Made by a program: the position numbers and the translations under genes. Below are positions 43,523-52,325 of a stretch of 64,000 nucleotides of DNA, piece after piece. The stretch spans positions 1,407,337-1,471,336 of the forward strand of contig CAUJNA010000169.1 of assembly GCA_963377175.1 (NCBI GenBank). Reading direction: 5' to 3'. Each line of letters opens with the position of its first letter. Position 1 is the first letter of the stretch. The notes beneath the pieces were generated by a model. The model saw nothing but the letters and a program-made list of their open reading frames with translations, made no database searches and had not been told where the DNA came from. Source of the DNA: Effrenium voratum. Lineage: Eukaryota; Sar; Dinophyceae; Suessiales; Symbiodiniaceae.

Positions 43523-45132
43523 TGGGCAGGTAGCGTTTGACGAGGCGTAGGCTGCTCACGCCACCACGTCCATACGGAGGCTTTGAAATCGGTGAGGCAA
43601 GAAGATGATTGAACACGGCGGATGAGCTTGGAGTATTGTTCATCTTGCGCCGCGCCGCCAAGGCGGTGAACAAGGCGCTCAGTAGGCACAGCTTGCATGG
43701 GAGAGCCCCCAGGGGATGGCGCAATGCTTGAGGCAATCCGAAGAAAACCCCTGAGCGCTCCGTGTTGACTTGGTCGGGTGGCGGGCCACCGCACATGACA
43801 TGCTACAGTAGCACTCTCGTTGTCGAGCATAGGGTGCCGAAAGAGTAGATAATCAAGTGCAGATCCGATTCCGCTACTTAAAAAAGTAACGATCCGTGGA
43901 GAGACAAAGGAGAAATGGCCTACGATTTCTTTCCAGGCAGAGGTGGCTGGTAATTGGTTAAAGTCTCCACCAAGGACAATACTCGAATCCGTAAGTGTCC
44001 CGAGGTGAGAGGCAAGACGCGAGCCAATTTCTTTTGTCCTCGCAGGATGGACATACACATTTACCACGCGCTGCTGCGCACCGTGCTTTTCGTAGAGCGC
44101 ATCTTGGAGGAATCCGGGGATAACTTCAGTGTGTTCAACCTGCGCCCATCCTAGGGGCGGGAGAATGCACACGCCACCGCTACCAACTTGATCAGACAGA
44201 ACATTGCTGACTGCAACGTTAATGTGTGGATGGGCAGTGGTAAGGATCGCAGGCTGGGCTGCAGTCCAATTGGTTTCCTGGAGCAAAGTAAACCCTTTAA
44301 CGCGCCCCACACATATGTGTGCAAGTTTATCCTGGTGATTGGAAAGGGCAGCTAGGCTCGTGACGTTCCACGTACAGACATGGAGATTTGAGGGGCACGC
44401 TTGTGTGTATACGGCAAGCCGCCGTTGGATAGCGAGAGCCCCCAGCCTGGCCCAAGAGTCGGCATGGTATTGGAAAAGGTCAAGCCCGTGATACGCAGTT
44501 TTGAACTCAGCAGCAGTGAAATCAACAGGGAGATCGCAGAGGTAAGAGAAACAATTGAGACTGCGTACTCGAAAAAAGGAGCGAGATTGGGTTTGACCTG
44601 CATGGAGCATCTGCCAAGCTAATCGCATAGCCTGCATGAGATTACTCATTGGAATGGCTTTGATCCGCGGAGGTAGCCATCGTACCTCGATGTGATCATC
44701 AGCCCCAATCATGTTTACAAAGAGGGGCTCTCGTAACGTTCCCAAGATCAGAGCCAGGAAAGGCAATGGAGGGAACGAGATTGCACACGAGAGCAAAGCA
44801 CAAAGGTTCCTGATCACAAAAGAAAATGACAGGAGCCCGGTCATGTGCAGCAGGAACAGGAGCAGTGGTAGTCCGCAGATACCACACCGTAGGGAGCCAA
44901 CCAGATGCGCAGGGAAAAGCAAGGAGGATGCCAGCCGCATCAACGGCTTGCGCGGAGAAGGCTGCGATGTGGTAATGCAGGTCACATTCATTGCTTGGCC
45001 GATACGCGTGTTGAGGTGGGGGCGCGGTTCTTGCGCCCAGCGCGCGACCAATGGCAGCAAGACAATCATAATGCGTGATGTAGTCGCCAAGCTGCCAAGT
45101 GATAGCCCCCCTATAAGTATACCCAAGACCAC
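43138..45132 (-). CDS. AP-type (EEP) endonuclease of the LINE
   Basis: The coding part of this frame starts near 44,715 (upstream the sensible protein is in the 45,424-44,699 frame) and ends near 43,500, where the RT frame takes over. Endonuclease blocks: NLHVCTWNVTSLA (Asn; 44,375), FTLLQETNWT (Glu; 44,280), VVNVYVHP, IVLGGDFNQLPATSAW (Asp and Asn; 43,965) and GSALDYLLF. The final block reads PSQHGAL where SDH is usual, so the Asp is replaced by Gln. This domain would nick target DNA to prime reverse transcription. The substitution, if not an error, should reduce or abolish activity. Confidence 0.7.
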   Translation of the reverse strand: MVLGILIGGLSLGSLATTSRIMIVLLPLVARWAQEPRPHLNTRIGQAMNVTCITTSQPSPRKPLMRLASSLLFPAHLVGSLRCGICGLPLLLFLLHMTGLLSFSFVIRNLCALLSCAISFPPLPFLALILGTLREPLFVNMIGADDHIEVRWLPPRIKAIPMSNLMQAMRLAWQMLHAGQTQSRSFFRVRSLNCFSYLCDLPVDFTAAEFKTAYHGLDLFQYHADSWARLGALAIQRRLAVYTQACPSNLHVCTWNVTSLAALSNHQDKLAHICVGRVKGFTLLQETNWTAAQPAILTTAHPHINVAVSNVLSDQVGSGGVCILPPLGWAQVEHTEVIPGFLQDALYEKHGAQQRVVNVYVHPARTKEIGSRLASHLGTLTDSSIVLGGDFNQLPATSAWKEIVGHFSFVSPRIVTFLSSGIGSALDYLLFRHPMLDNESATVACHVRWPATRPSQHGALRGFLRIASSIAPSPGGSPMQAVPTERLVHRLGGAAQDEQYSKLIRRVQSSSCLTDFKASVWTWWREQPTPRQTLPAHCLIRRALRRTTGGPVHIPFQTMQSLCSFVALPFTLSSLRLGLLRRMDRRMCGIAVELLLHASPVPVASFWTKPGGNAIILPQLMKLCDRHVLSGKTIQFPGMINGTLSLQITRQLYCGTVIHPTLTT

Positions 45133-45964
45133 AGATGGCAGGGTTTGTTAGCCCGGCATGACGGGCACGATTGGCAGGGAGTAGCTGGAGTAACAAGCCC
45201 TGATCAAGCTGAGCGGCTGCCTGTATCAACGATTGGGGCATGTCCTGTCGTCGCAAGGTGGGCGTGCGCTTCCTGCGCAGCTCTTCAAGAAAACTCCCAA
45301 ATGGCAGTGTGGCATAGTGGGACCAGTAGACACGCAGAAGCGCCCAGGTGAAAAAGTGACAATGACAGTCCACGAAGTGGGAGGGATGCAGCCTGCCGCG
45401 TGGACGGTGACAGAGTCCCCGCAATTAATTCATGAGGAGGACGCAAGATTTAGCAGCCGGCGCGGTTTGCTCCCATTGTCGCAACCAGATTCCTGCAAGA
45501 TTGGGTGAGTCGGGGTCGCATATGCCTAGGGTGTCAAGGAGGCCGAGCAGCCCGAGCTGTGAAAAGATAGGCTCTTCACATAAGGACCGAAGGGTGTGGT
45601 CAGTATGTGGGGAGCACTGGGCAATGCGCAGAATGCTAGGGTCACTGGAAAAGTACGCAAGGACAGAGCGGGGCTCAGTCAAGACAGGCATGGGGTCAGC
45701 ATAAATTGCAGAGGGCGCGGGAGCAGTGCCGAGAATTTTAGGCCTGACAAAAGGCAGGGCACGCAACACTGCCAATAGTCTTCACTGCTAAATGGGAACC
45801 CAGTGAGAAAGGGATCAGCGCGACGGTACCCCAACAGACTCTTGTCGATGGAACCAATGACCTGTTGCCTAATACCCGCGTATTTAGATAGGAGGATGGA
45901 TGGAGAGCATGGCCGCCAGATTTGCGGTTCGACCTCTCCGCTCTTGAGACGACCGAGGTAGTGC
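44699..45964 (-). CDS. Unknown linker region between methyltransferase and endonuclease
   Basis: Two frames: 45,775-45,425 (an RPKILGTAPAPSAIYADPMP-like start, ending SCVLLMN) and 45,424-44,699 (ICGLGYTYRGAITWQLGDYI, HYDCLAAIGRALGARTA, RAPVIFFCDQEPLCFALVCN). Both have natural composition and join the neighbouring domains by frameshifts at about 45,425 and 44,715. I recognise no domain. Confidence 0.45.
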
Positions 45965-47599
45965 TTACAAGGCAGTAACCACAGCGCTGGGCTTGAAGTA
46001 GTTTCCTATGAGATCGTGCATGAGCCGATCAGGGATATTGACATCATGCGTAGAATCTTCACCGAAACTAGTAAGCTCAGCATCGACAACCTTTTCGGCA
46101 AGCAAGGGAAGCCTGAAAGGAAGTGCGAGTCTCGGGTTGTCAAAATAGTCAGCAAGGATCTCGGCAGCAGCCTCTTGCTCTTTGTTTGGGAGCTGCGCGA
46201 CTGGAGCCCCCCATTGAATGATGGCTTGAAGAGCACGAACGGCATTAGATGGGAGAAATTCAGCCCACGGGAGATCAGGCCAGCCCTGTTCACCACACTG
46301 CTCATGAAAGGCCTCAACACTTCCAAAATACGCAATATGGTAAAGGAGGTGCCGTGGGTGGTATGCGCTCGTGGTGAATCTGATGTGTCCACATGGCGTA
46401 ATCCTGGGAGGAGTAGCTGGTTTGTGTCTAGGCTTGGGCAAAATCCATCCATGCTGCCACGGATCGGCTTGCCTAGACGGCAAGATGAAGGAGGTATTAC
46501 TGACAAAGAAGTACCTATTCCTCGAAACTGCAGACCAAGTGGCAGTATTGATACGGTGGATACACGAATCAGGCACACCGGAAGTATCCTGTATGTATTG
46601 CCGAAAGTGAGATGCCATGCTGCCTGCATTTTCAAGCATAGGGACAACACGATGCGCAACGCCAAGTTCCTGGAATGCATACATCACAATGTATACAACA
46701 TGGTAATGAACGCTCCGAGTGCCGGTGATGCCGAGTTTACCACCGCCACGTCCGATCCTGGTATTGTCCTGACAGGGTGATCCCGCACCAAAGAAAATGA
46801 GCGCATCTTCAGGGAGCAGGGCGAGAAACTCTCTCAAGGCAGCAAAGTGTTGATGGGCAACCTCCCACACGTCAGCGAGGTATCGCACAGGAATCTTATT
46901 CCTAGCCTTAACCCACACTTTGGGATCTTGATGGTAACCATGCACCGCAGAAATGACAGCACGAATGTCAGGATCCAGCTCGGCAATCAATGATGCAGTT
47001 GGAGTTCCAATTTCGGCTGCAAGAGTGTCGGAGAAGCTCCCACTACCGTCGAAGAAGCTTATGATACCATAGGGTCGTGAGGGCCCACTCACGCTATGCC
47101 TAAGCCGAGTGCGTCGTCGCCCCTGTAAGCATTCAATGCCAATAGTGTCAGGGTTGCAAAAGACCGCACCGACAATATAGGGCAAGAGGTTTTCGACCTC
47201 ACTGCTGCTGATGCGCGCGATACCACGATTTGGATGATATACAACACCTAGGGTGCCTTCAATGGCTTCAAGGAGAAGCGGATTATCATCGTGCGCAACA
47301 ATGAGCCCAGTAAGGCGGAGCCGGACACGAGCAACAGGAGCATGAAGATCGAGACACTTACCAAGAGCTGCAACGAGTGCTTTGGCGATAGCTGGGTCAG
47401 AGGAAACAGCGACAATGTTGAGCGGATGCGTGCGCCGTTCACCCGGGGGGTCCGGCAGGGCGAGCCAGGTAGTGTCAACGAGCGGATTCACAGGGGCTCT
47501 CTTTGGATAAATGCGCTGTTTGCCAATCCCGAGGCCAGTGAGTTGGCGCGCATACCCTAGCGGAAGGAGTGAAATAAGGGTAACGCTTGTCAAACACAC
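45965..47599 (-). CDS. DNMT3-like C5-cytosine methyltransferase carried by the LINE
   Basis: Catalytic motifs by residue: I, IISFFDGSGSFSDTLAAE (about 179-196); IV, IFFGAGSPCQDNTRIG with the Pro-Cys nucleophile at 275-276; VI, MLENAGSM (Glu323-Asn324); VIII, ATWSAVSRNRYFF (Arg360, Arg362); X, IGNYFKPSAVVTAL near the end. The GSPC..N spacing, the ENAGSM and SRNRYFF blocks follow DNMT3 rather than DNMT1. The stop at 45,965 follows motif X directly; a 1-nt shift continues the protein as KHYLGRLKSGEVEPQIW. About 170 N-terminal residues show no known chromatin-reader domain. It would methylate DNA, possibly the element's own copies. Retrotransposon DNMTs in dinoflagellates are known; the rest of this architecture is what I infer here. 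Confidence 0.8.
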   Translation of the reverse strand: MCLTSVTLISLLPLGYARQLTGLGIGKQRIYPKRAPVNPLVDTTWLALPDPPGERRTHPLNIVAVSSDPAIAKALVAALGKCLDLHAPVARVRLRLTGLIVAHDDNPLLLEAIEGTLGVVYHPNRGIARISSSEVENLLPYIVGAVFCNPDTIGIECLQGRRRTRLRHSVSGPSRPYGIISFFDGSGSFSDTLAAEIGTPTASLIAELDPDIRAVISAVHGYHQDPKVWVKARNKIPVRYLADVWEVAHQHFAALREFLALLPEDALIFFGAGSPCQDNTRIGRGGGKLGITGTRSVHYHVVYIVMYAFQELGVAHRVVPMLENAGSMASHFRQYIQDTSGVPDSCIHRINTATWSAVSRNRYFFVSNTSFILPSRQADPWQHGWILPKPRHKPATPPRITPCGHIRFTTSAYHPRHLLYHIAYFGSVEAFHEQCGEQGWPDLPWAEFLPSNAVRALQAIIQWGAPVAQLPNKEQEAAAEILADYFDNPRLALPFRLPLLAEKVVDAELTSFGEDSTHDVNIPDRLMHDLIGNYFKPSAVVTAL

Positions 47600-48101
47600 T
47601 TTGGTCAGCGAGGTGTGGGATACTATGAGTGGCTTCAGCTACAACTTCGGGAGTGAGCGATGCATCACAGTGGCCAACAGCAACCTCAGCAGCAATAGCC
47701 TCGAGAAGGACTTGCCTAGGATGATCACTGCTGTCAGTGAGCCGCCAAGCGCCGAAGGCAAGGATGCGAAGGGCGACACACAGCGTTCGCAGGTCAAGCT
47801 GTTCTTTCCCTTGATTGCATGGGACATCAAGAGCCGGAATAGCGGTGTCAAGTGTGACAGTGTCGTCCGGGAGGCGGGCTGGTGCGCTGTCGTTAGCAGC
47901 AGGTACACATTCCGAGCTGATTTTGTTTTCAAGGAAGGTGATGTCAATATCCTGCGTTGCGAAGGCAGGAAGCAATTCCTGAATTAGACCAATAACGCCA
48001 TAGACATAGAGCATACCACCTTGATGCCAACCAATGTGAACGGTGGATGAGTCATGAAAGAGAGCAACGCGATCAGACCCTTCAACCGAAATGCGGCACA
48101 T
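47475..48101 (-). CDS. Hypothetical LINE ORF segment upstream of the methyltransferase
   Basis: A frame of natural composition (HIGWHQGGMLYVYGVIGLIQ, EAIAAEVAVGHCDASLTPEV) that overlaps the methyltransferase frame by about 125 bp at its 3' end and adjoins the preceding ORF with a 2-nt gap and a frame change. It is probably one broken polyprotein. No domain is recognised. Confidence 0.45.
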   Translation of the reverse strand: MCRISVEGSDRVALFHDSSTVHIGWHQGGMLYVYGVIGLIQELLPAFATQDIDITFLENKISSECVPAANDSAPARLPDDTVTLDTAIPALDVPCNQGKEQLDLRTLCVALRILAFGAWRLTDSSDHPRQVLLEAIAAEVAVGHCDASLTPEVVAEATHSIPHLADQSVFDKRYPYFTPSARVCAPTHWPRDWQTAHLSKESPCESAR

Positions 48102-48103
48102 TA

Positions 48104-49360
48104 TTAGCTGGTCAGGGGGATATCGTCAACTGAATACAGTGTGCGTCGTGTCCAGCGCATTTCTGTGTCATAGGGGACGTGCATTTGCACAAAGATTTCC
48201 TCCTGAATTCCCTCAGCCCTGCATGGCAGCGCAAGGACTTGACATGGAGATTCAAGGAGGAGAGCTTGAACATTAATGCGATGAAACCCACGTAGGTTGA
48301 CACATCGAGCATTGAGACACAGCTTCTGAAACTGGGAGATGTTCTCGGGATCGGGAACTACAACGACAGGCATTCGTGACCCAGAGATAGAGCCATCAAG
48401 TTGCCTGAATCGTTCCCAATGTCCAGTGGGAGTCTCAAGCGTGCTGCGCTTGGTTTTTCGCATTCCGAGGTCACTGAGAGATTGAGGCCAGCGGAGAGTG
48501 CCTCCAGAGCCGTTAATATCGACCTGATGAGGTCCCTTGGCAAGTAAGTCTTCAGCATATGCACGTGGGACATCAAACCATAATGCTGTGTAGTGATGCT
48601 GTGAGGATGCATCTTGCACAGTAACGGTACGATAACGCCGGCCGCCTGTGTAAGTACATAACCATTCCAAGCAGGTGAAGCTGGTGTAGAGGTAGGCCGG
48701 CGTAGGCTCATGGTAGGAAAACTGGAGAGTAGCCTCAACAGTGATGCCAGGATGAGTAAGTTGTGCATAATGTTCAGAGAACAAAAGGCGATATACTCCG
48801 TCTTGGCAATTACTGGGAAAGAATACCCCATGCTCACTGGCAAGCAATCTTAGCGACTCAAATGATTCAGGTAAAATTTGTGCAGCAAGGTATCCGAAGA
48901 ATGGCGCAGCAGCAAAGCCTTGTTCACGCAGAAATTCATATATCCCCTGAAGCTGGTTGTCATGTTTTTGAGCAACAAAGATAACTAGATCCTGCATAAG
49001 CTCATTGTGGTCACTGCCAAGATACGCCTGGTGAAGACTGACAGCGCAGGCTGCATTGGTGTCGGAAAGAGTACTGGCGAGTTGATCAACCCACGCATTG
49101 GTATCACTCTGGCATGCATGGCTGCCGTGGCTAAGGTAGCTGACAACGTTGGAATTTCGTCTATCTCCATAGACTCGGAGACTGAAGGGATTGTTTGTAT
49201 CAGCATTAAAGCCATTACGAATGGGCAGACAGAGATCAAGAGATGAGGTATCAAATGTCTTAGGAATCGCAGTGACAAGGTTCCAATCGCGAGAGAGATT
49301 CCCAATACGAATACGCTCATCCGATGTCTGTTGAAATCCGATGATGTGTCCTCTTACCAA
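48104..49360 (-). CDS. Hypothetical LINE ORF, long and intact
   Basis: A 418-codon open frame without internal damage, for example GIYEFLREQGFAAAPFFGYL, LLASEHGVFFPSNCQDGVYR and FTCLEWLCTYTGGRRYRTVT. The position is that of a LINE ORF1 or ORF1 C-terminal half, which usually encodes an RNA-binding chaperone, but I see no RRM, zinc knuckle or coiled coil. Confidence 0.45.
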   Translation of the reverse strand: MVRGHIIGFQQTSDERIRIGNLSRDWNLVTAIPKTFDTSSLDLCLPIRNGFNADTNNPFSLRVYGDRRNSNVVSYLSHGSHACQSDTNAWVDQLASTLSDTNAACAVSLHQAYLGSDHNELMQDLVIFVAQKHDNQLQGIYEFLREQGFAAAPFFGYLAAQILPESFESLRLLASEHGVFFPSNCQDGVYRLLFSEHYAQLTHPGITVEATLQFSYHEPTPAYLYTSFTCLEWLCTYTGGRRYRTVTVQDASSQHHYTALWFDVPRAYAEDLLAKGPHQVDINGSGGTLRWPQSLSDLGMRKTKRSTLETPTGHWERFRQLDGSISGSRMPVVVVPDPENISQFQKLCLNARCVNLRGFHRINVQALLLESPCQVLALPCRAEGIQEEIFVQMHVPYDTEMRWTRRTLYSVDDIPLTS

Positions 49361-50214
49361 CTTTTACCAGGCCAACGTGGCAAGCGTGTCTGATACGCTT
49401 GGTGAGATGAGGGTAGTACTCAGAGATTCCCCTTGCGAGAACTGGCACAGCTGAGTGATTGCTATAGTGTTGGAGGCAGAATGTGGGAATGTGTGCATTT
49501 ACAAGTTTAATCAGGGGCCCGAAGTGTTTGCCAAGAACGATAGCCAGACAACAGGGATTTTGCTGTCGGTACTTGATGGCAAAACTCACATCCTGGGCGT
49601 GTGTAGTGAGGATCCAAAACTTATTAGGAAGTTTACCTCTGATGGAGCTGGGCGTGGCGGCAAAGACAAAAACATGGTCAACTGACAGCACCTTTGGACT
49701 GGAAGAAATGCATTTGAGCGCTTCACGAAAAGCCTCTTCTTTAGTGGTATCGGTCCAATGCTCATACTCAAGGAACAATGATTGTCCAAATGCCGTCTGC
49801 CATTCATCATCATCTAGGCTGACTTGGCACGGAATAAGTAAGCTCATCATCACTGTCAGGAACAGGTATGGCGATACCAGAAGAAGCAGGTAGGGTACTG
49901 GGAGCACCACTAACCTTCTTCACTGGGTCAGCATGAGATGTCACAGGCGAGAAAAACTTCTTGATTTGCTCCTTGGGGAGGTGCAAAATAGTAGAAGGCT
50001 TTCGGAGCTGACGAGTCTTATCAAATGCCTCACTCTTCTTCTTTTTCCAATTTGGGACTTTATTCACTGAAGACGAAGTCTTCATCCGAGCATTGGCTGC
50101 TGAATCACTCTTGCCAATTCTATGCTCAGCCTTGGGTTTCTTAAGGCAATGCTTCTGCACAGGTCTGCCTCTGAGGGCATCATTTTCGTCAGCATCTGCT
50201 CCTTGTGTATTCAT
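49317..50214 (-). CDS. LINE first ORF, N-terminal part (frameshifted)
   Basis: Starts at an ATG (50,214) with a Lys/Ser-rich, highly basic stretch (VNKVPNWKKKKSEAFDKTRQ, HLPKEQIKKFFSPVTSHAD). After a shift near 49,830 it continues QVSLDDDEWQTAFGQSLFLE and HVFVFAATPSSIRGKLPNKF to 49,317, where the next frame starts. The basic N-terminus fits nucleic-acid binding. Start chosen because it is the first ATG after the repeated leader. Confidence 0.5.
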
Positions 50215-50269
50215 TTTCAGGTAGTGATGTTCTCAAGAAGAACAAAAGGTCGTTCCTGAAAGAGCAAGG

Positions 50270-50562
50270 ACTCACCTAGGTGGGCGGGGCCCACACTAGG
50301 CAAGAGCAGAACCGACCGAACAATCAGGGAATTGGCAAGGGGTCCCAAATGACCCAACCCTACCTAGGTAGGCGGGGCCCACACTAGGCAGAGAGGGGAT
50401 CACAGCAACCCTCAGTTTCGGCCACAAAGGTAGAAACTTCCCCTGTTAGGGATGCACACAATATGAAAGAGACCAACCAAGGGAAGCGGGGCTTCCACTT
50501 GGAGTGGAATCTGTACACAATAAGTTAAATCCAACCAAGGGGAGCGGGGCTCCCACTAGGAA
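50270..50562 (-). promoter_or_regulatory. Leader of the LINE with four GCGGGGC-centred repeats
   Basis: Copies at about 50,275-50,300 and 50,362-50,388 (CCTAGGT.GGCGGGGCCCACACTAGG type) and 50,476-50,502 and 50,534-50,560 (CCAAGG..AGCGGGGCT.CCACT.GG type). Each is an imperfect inverted repeat. They lie 60-350 bp upstream of the first ATG. A related AGCGGGGCT motif recurs four times at 38.5-39.04 kb. Promoter, translation or packaging roles are all possible. Confidence 0.5.
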
Positions 50563-50813
50563 GGATTTAGTGTTAGTTGGTTGTTGCACAGGCTGGGCAC
50601 ACGCTTGAGCACAGCGAGTCAATGCACTCAAGGGCAAGCAATGTTCCTAAGCAAACTACCAAAGGAAACAACCTACGGGCCTACCCCAAAGAGCCAAAAC
50701 AACCCCCTATTAAGCCGCACCTGTTACCCTTTGAACCGTTCGGTACCAGTGGGCCTTCCACCCAGCACCTACTAACTTCTTGGGCTCGCCGAGCAACTTG
50801 AGCCGATACGGCC
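50563..50813. other. Short spacer between the LINE leader and the copia fragment
   Basis: No gene or repeat recognised. Confidence 0.4.
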
Positions 50814-52325
50814 TTGAGCCAAAAGGGCTACGGGCAGCATGGTTTGCCGAAGAACGTTTTCGCCATGTCAACGTGCATCAGTAAACGGGTGAAATGGTTG
50901 ATGGACACCGGATGTGGTCATGATCTCCTCGGACGAGCCAAGGCAAAGAGCCTGGGTGTTGACATCGTGAAAGATGATGACGAGATTGTGTTCCAGACCG
51001 CGAATGGTTCCACTTCCACGTCCGACGTGGCCAAGATAGTCGTGGTCGAGCCGCACGTGTTGGATGAGACACCCACGGTATTGTCAGTAGGGAGGAGATG
51101 CATGAAGATGGGTTATGCATTTCATTGGATGCCTGGTAAACGGTCACCAAAGCAGGGATTCGTGCACTTGCAGGTCAAGGACGACATCCCGTATCTCGTG
51201 AGTGATGGTAAGCTTCGGAGTAACAGGCATCGCCCTACGACCTCAAGGAGCACTTTTCGGAAGTATTGGCAATGGTCACGAACGATGCGGCAGATCAGGA
51301 AGGCGACGATGACAACGAAGTTACACCCGCCGCTGTCGGTGAATCCGCAGAGGCCGAGGGCGAACACCATGACGGTGCGTTCGACTTCGGACCACCCGGA
51401 GGAGCCGGTCCGGTAGTCCACCTCCCGTAGCGAGGAAATACCTGTAGATGTTGGGTCAGTCCCACATCGACATGGTGATGCCGAAGCTCACGAGGGAGAG
51501 GTTGATGAGATGATCCAGATGCCGGAATTGAAGTTGTGTACGAAGGATCATCAATAAAGAGGAAAGTGGGAGTCTTCAAGAGGACGCCAACTCCATCGCT
51601 CATTTGCTTACACACAGGTATTGAAACCCTTTCTGCGAATCGTGCGTCAGGCAAAGATGAGACACTTCAGATCACGAACAGGAGCCTTGAAGAGGGAGGT
51701 AAAGATGTTCGGGGACCTGGTGACGTTCGACTTGCGACGGCATCACGAGACCATGAAGTGGAAGGCAGGTATGCGCTCATTATTCGGGACATATATACTG
51801 GAATTATCATGGCTTATCCAACCGCGAGAAGGGACTGACTCCGTCGTCAGGGCCATCAAGCACTTCTGCGGGAGGAGGAAGATGAAGCAGGTGTATTCGG
51901 ATGATGGCCCAGAACTGATCAATGCGTGCGTGGAGCTGAAGCTGAGCCACGACCTATCGCTGCCTGGGCGACCGCAGAATAATTCCCTTGCTGAGAGAAG
52001 AAACCAATTCATCATTGACCAGACTTCGGCTTGTCTTGTACATGCCGGTCTACCCACGTGCTACTGGGCGCAGGCCATCACCACTCTGTGCCATCTTATG
52101 AACATCGAAGAAGTGAATGGATCGAGTGGATGAGGCTGGAGTTCAAAGGCGAGAAGATACCTTTCGGTGCGCTAGTAGACTTCAAGCCGAGTGAAGCACG
52201 AGGGGAGAAGAGGGAGAAATTCGAGGGCAACTGGTATATTTGCTGGATATGTGTTGAGCACCGGGATGCATTGGGCAAACAAGTGCCGCGCTTGGGCACT
52301 CACTGCGTTTGCGGGTGCAGAGTTG
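50814..52325 (+). pseudogene. Copia (Ty1) element, 5' half: protease and integrase
   Basis: 50,814-51,416 carries an aspartic protease: VKWLMDTGCGHDLLGRAKA (DTG at 50,904) and VLSVGRRCMKMGYAF. After a broken stretch the integrase core appears at 51,621-52,133: MFGDLVTFDLRRH (first Asp), QVYSDDGPELINACVEL (second Asp) and PQNNSLAERRNQFI (Glu), then a GLPTCYWAQAITTLCHLMN helix. A final frame gives GEKIPFGALVDFKPS, GIFAGYVLSTGMHWANKCRA and AELL. At 52,326 the sequence passes in frame into tail-fibre sequence. The linker-RT half of a copia element is at 26.5-28.2 kb in the opposite orientation. Confidence 0.7.

Larger units (their letters stand above)
39059..50570 (-). mobile_element. Giant LINE-like retrotransposon with its own cytosine methyltransferase
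   Basis: Minus-strand modules, 5' to 3': leader with repeated GCGGGGC motifs (50,570-50,270), N-terminal ORFs of unknown function (50,214-47,475), DNMT3-like methyltransferase (47,599-45,965, continuing to about 45,800), unknown linker (45,775-44,700), AP-type endonuclease (about 44,400-43,740), reverse transcriptase (43,522-41,126), RNase H (40,650 to about 40,050) and a polymerase-like module (39,690-39,200). No LTRs are seen. Insertion of DNMTs into retrotransposons of Symbiodinium has been published (I recall de Mendoza and colleagues, 2018). About eight frameshifts break the reading frames, so this copy is probably inactive. Confidence 0.7.
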
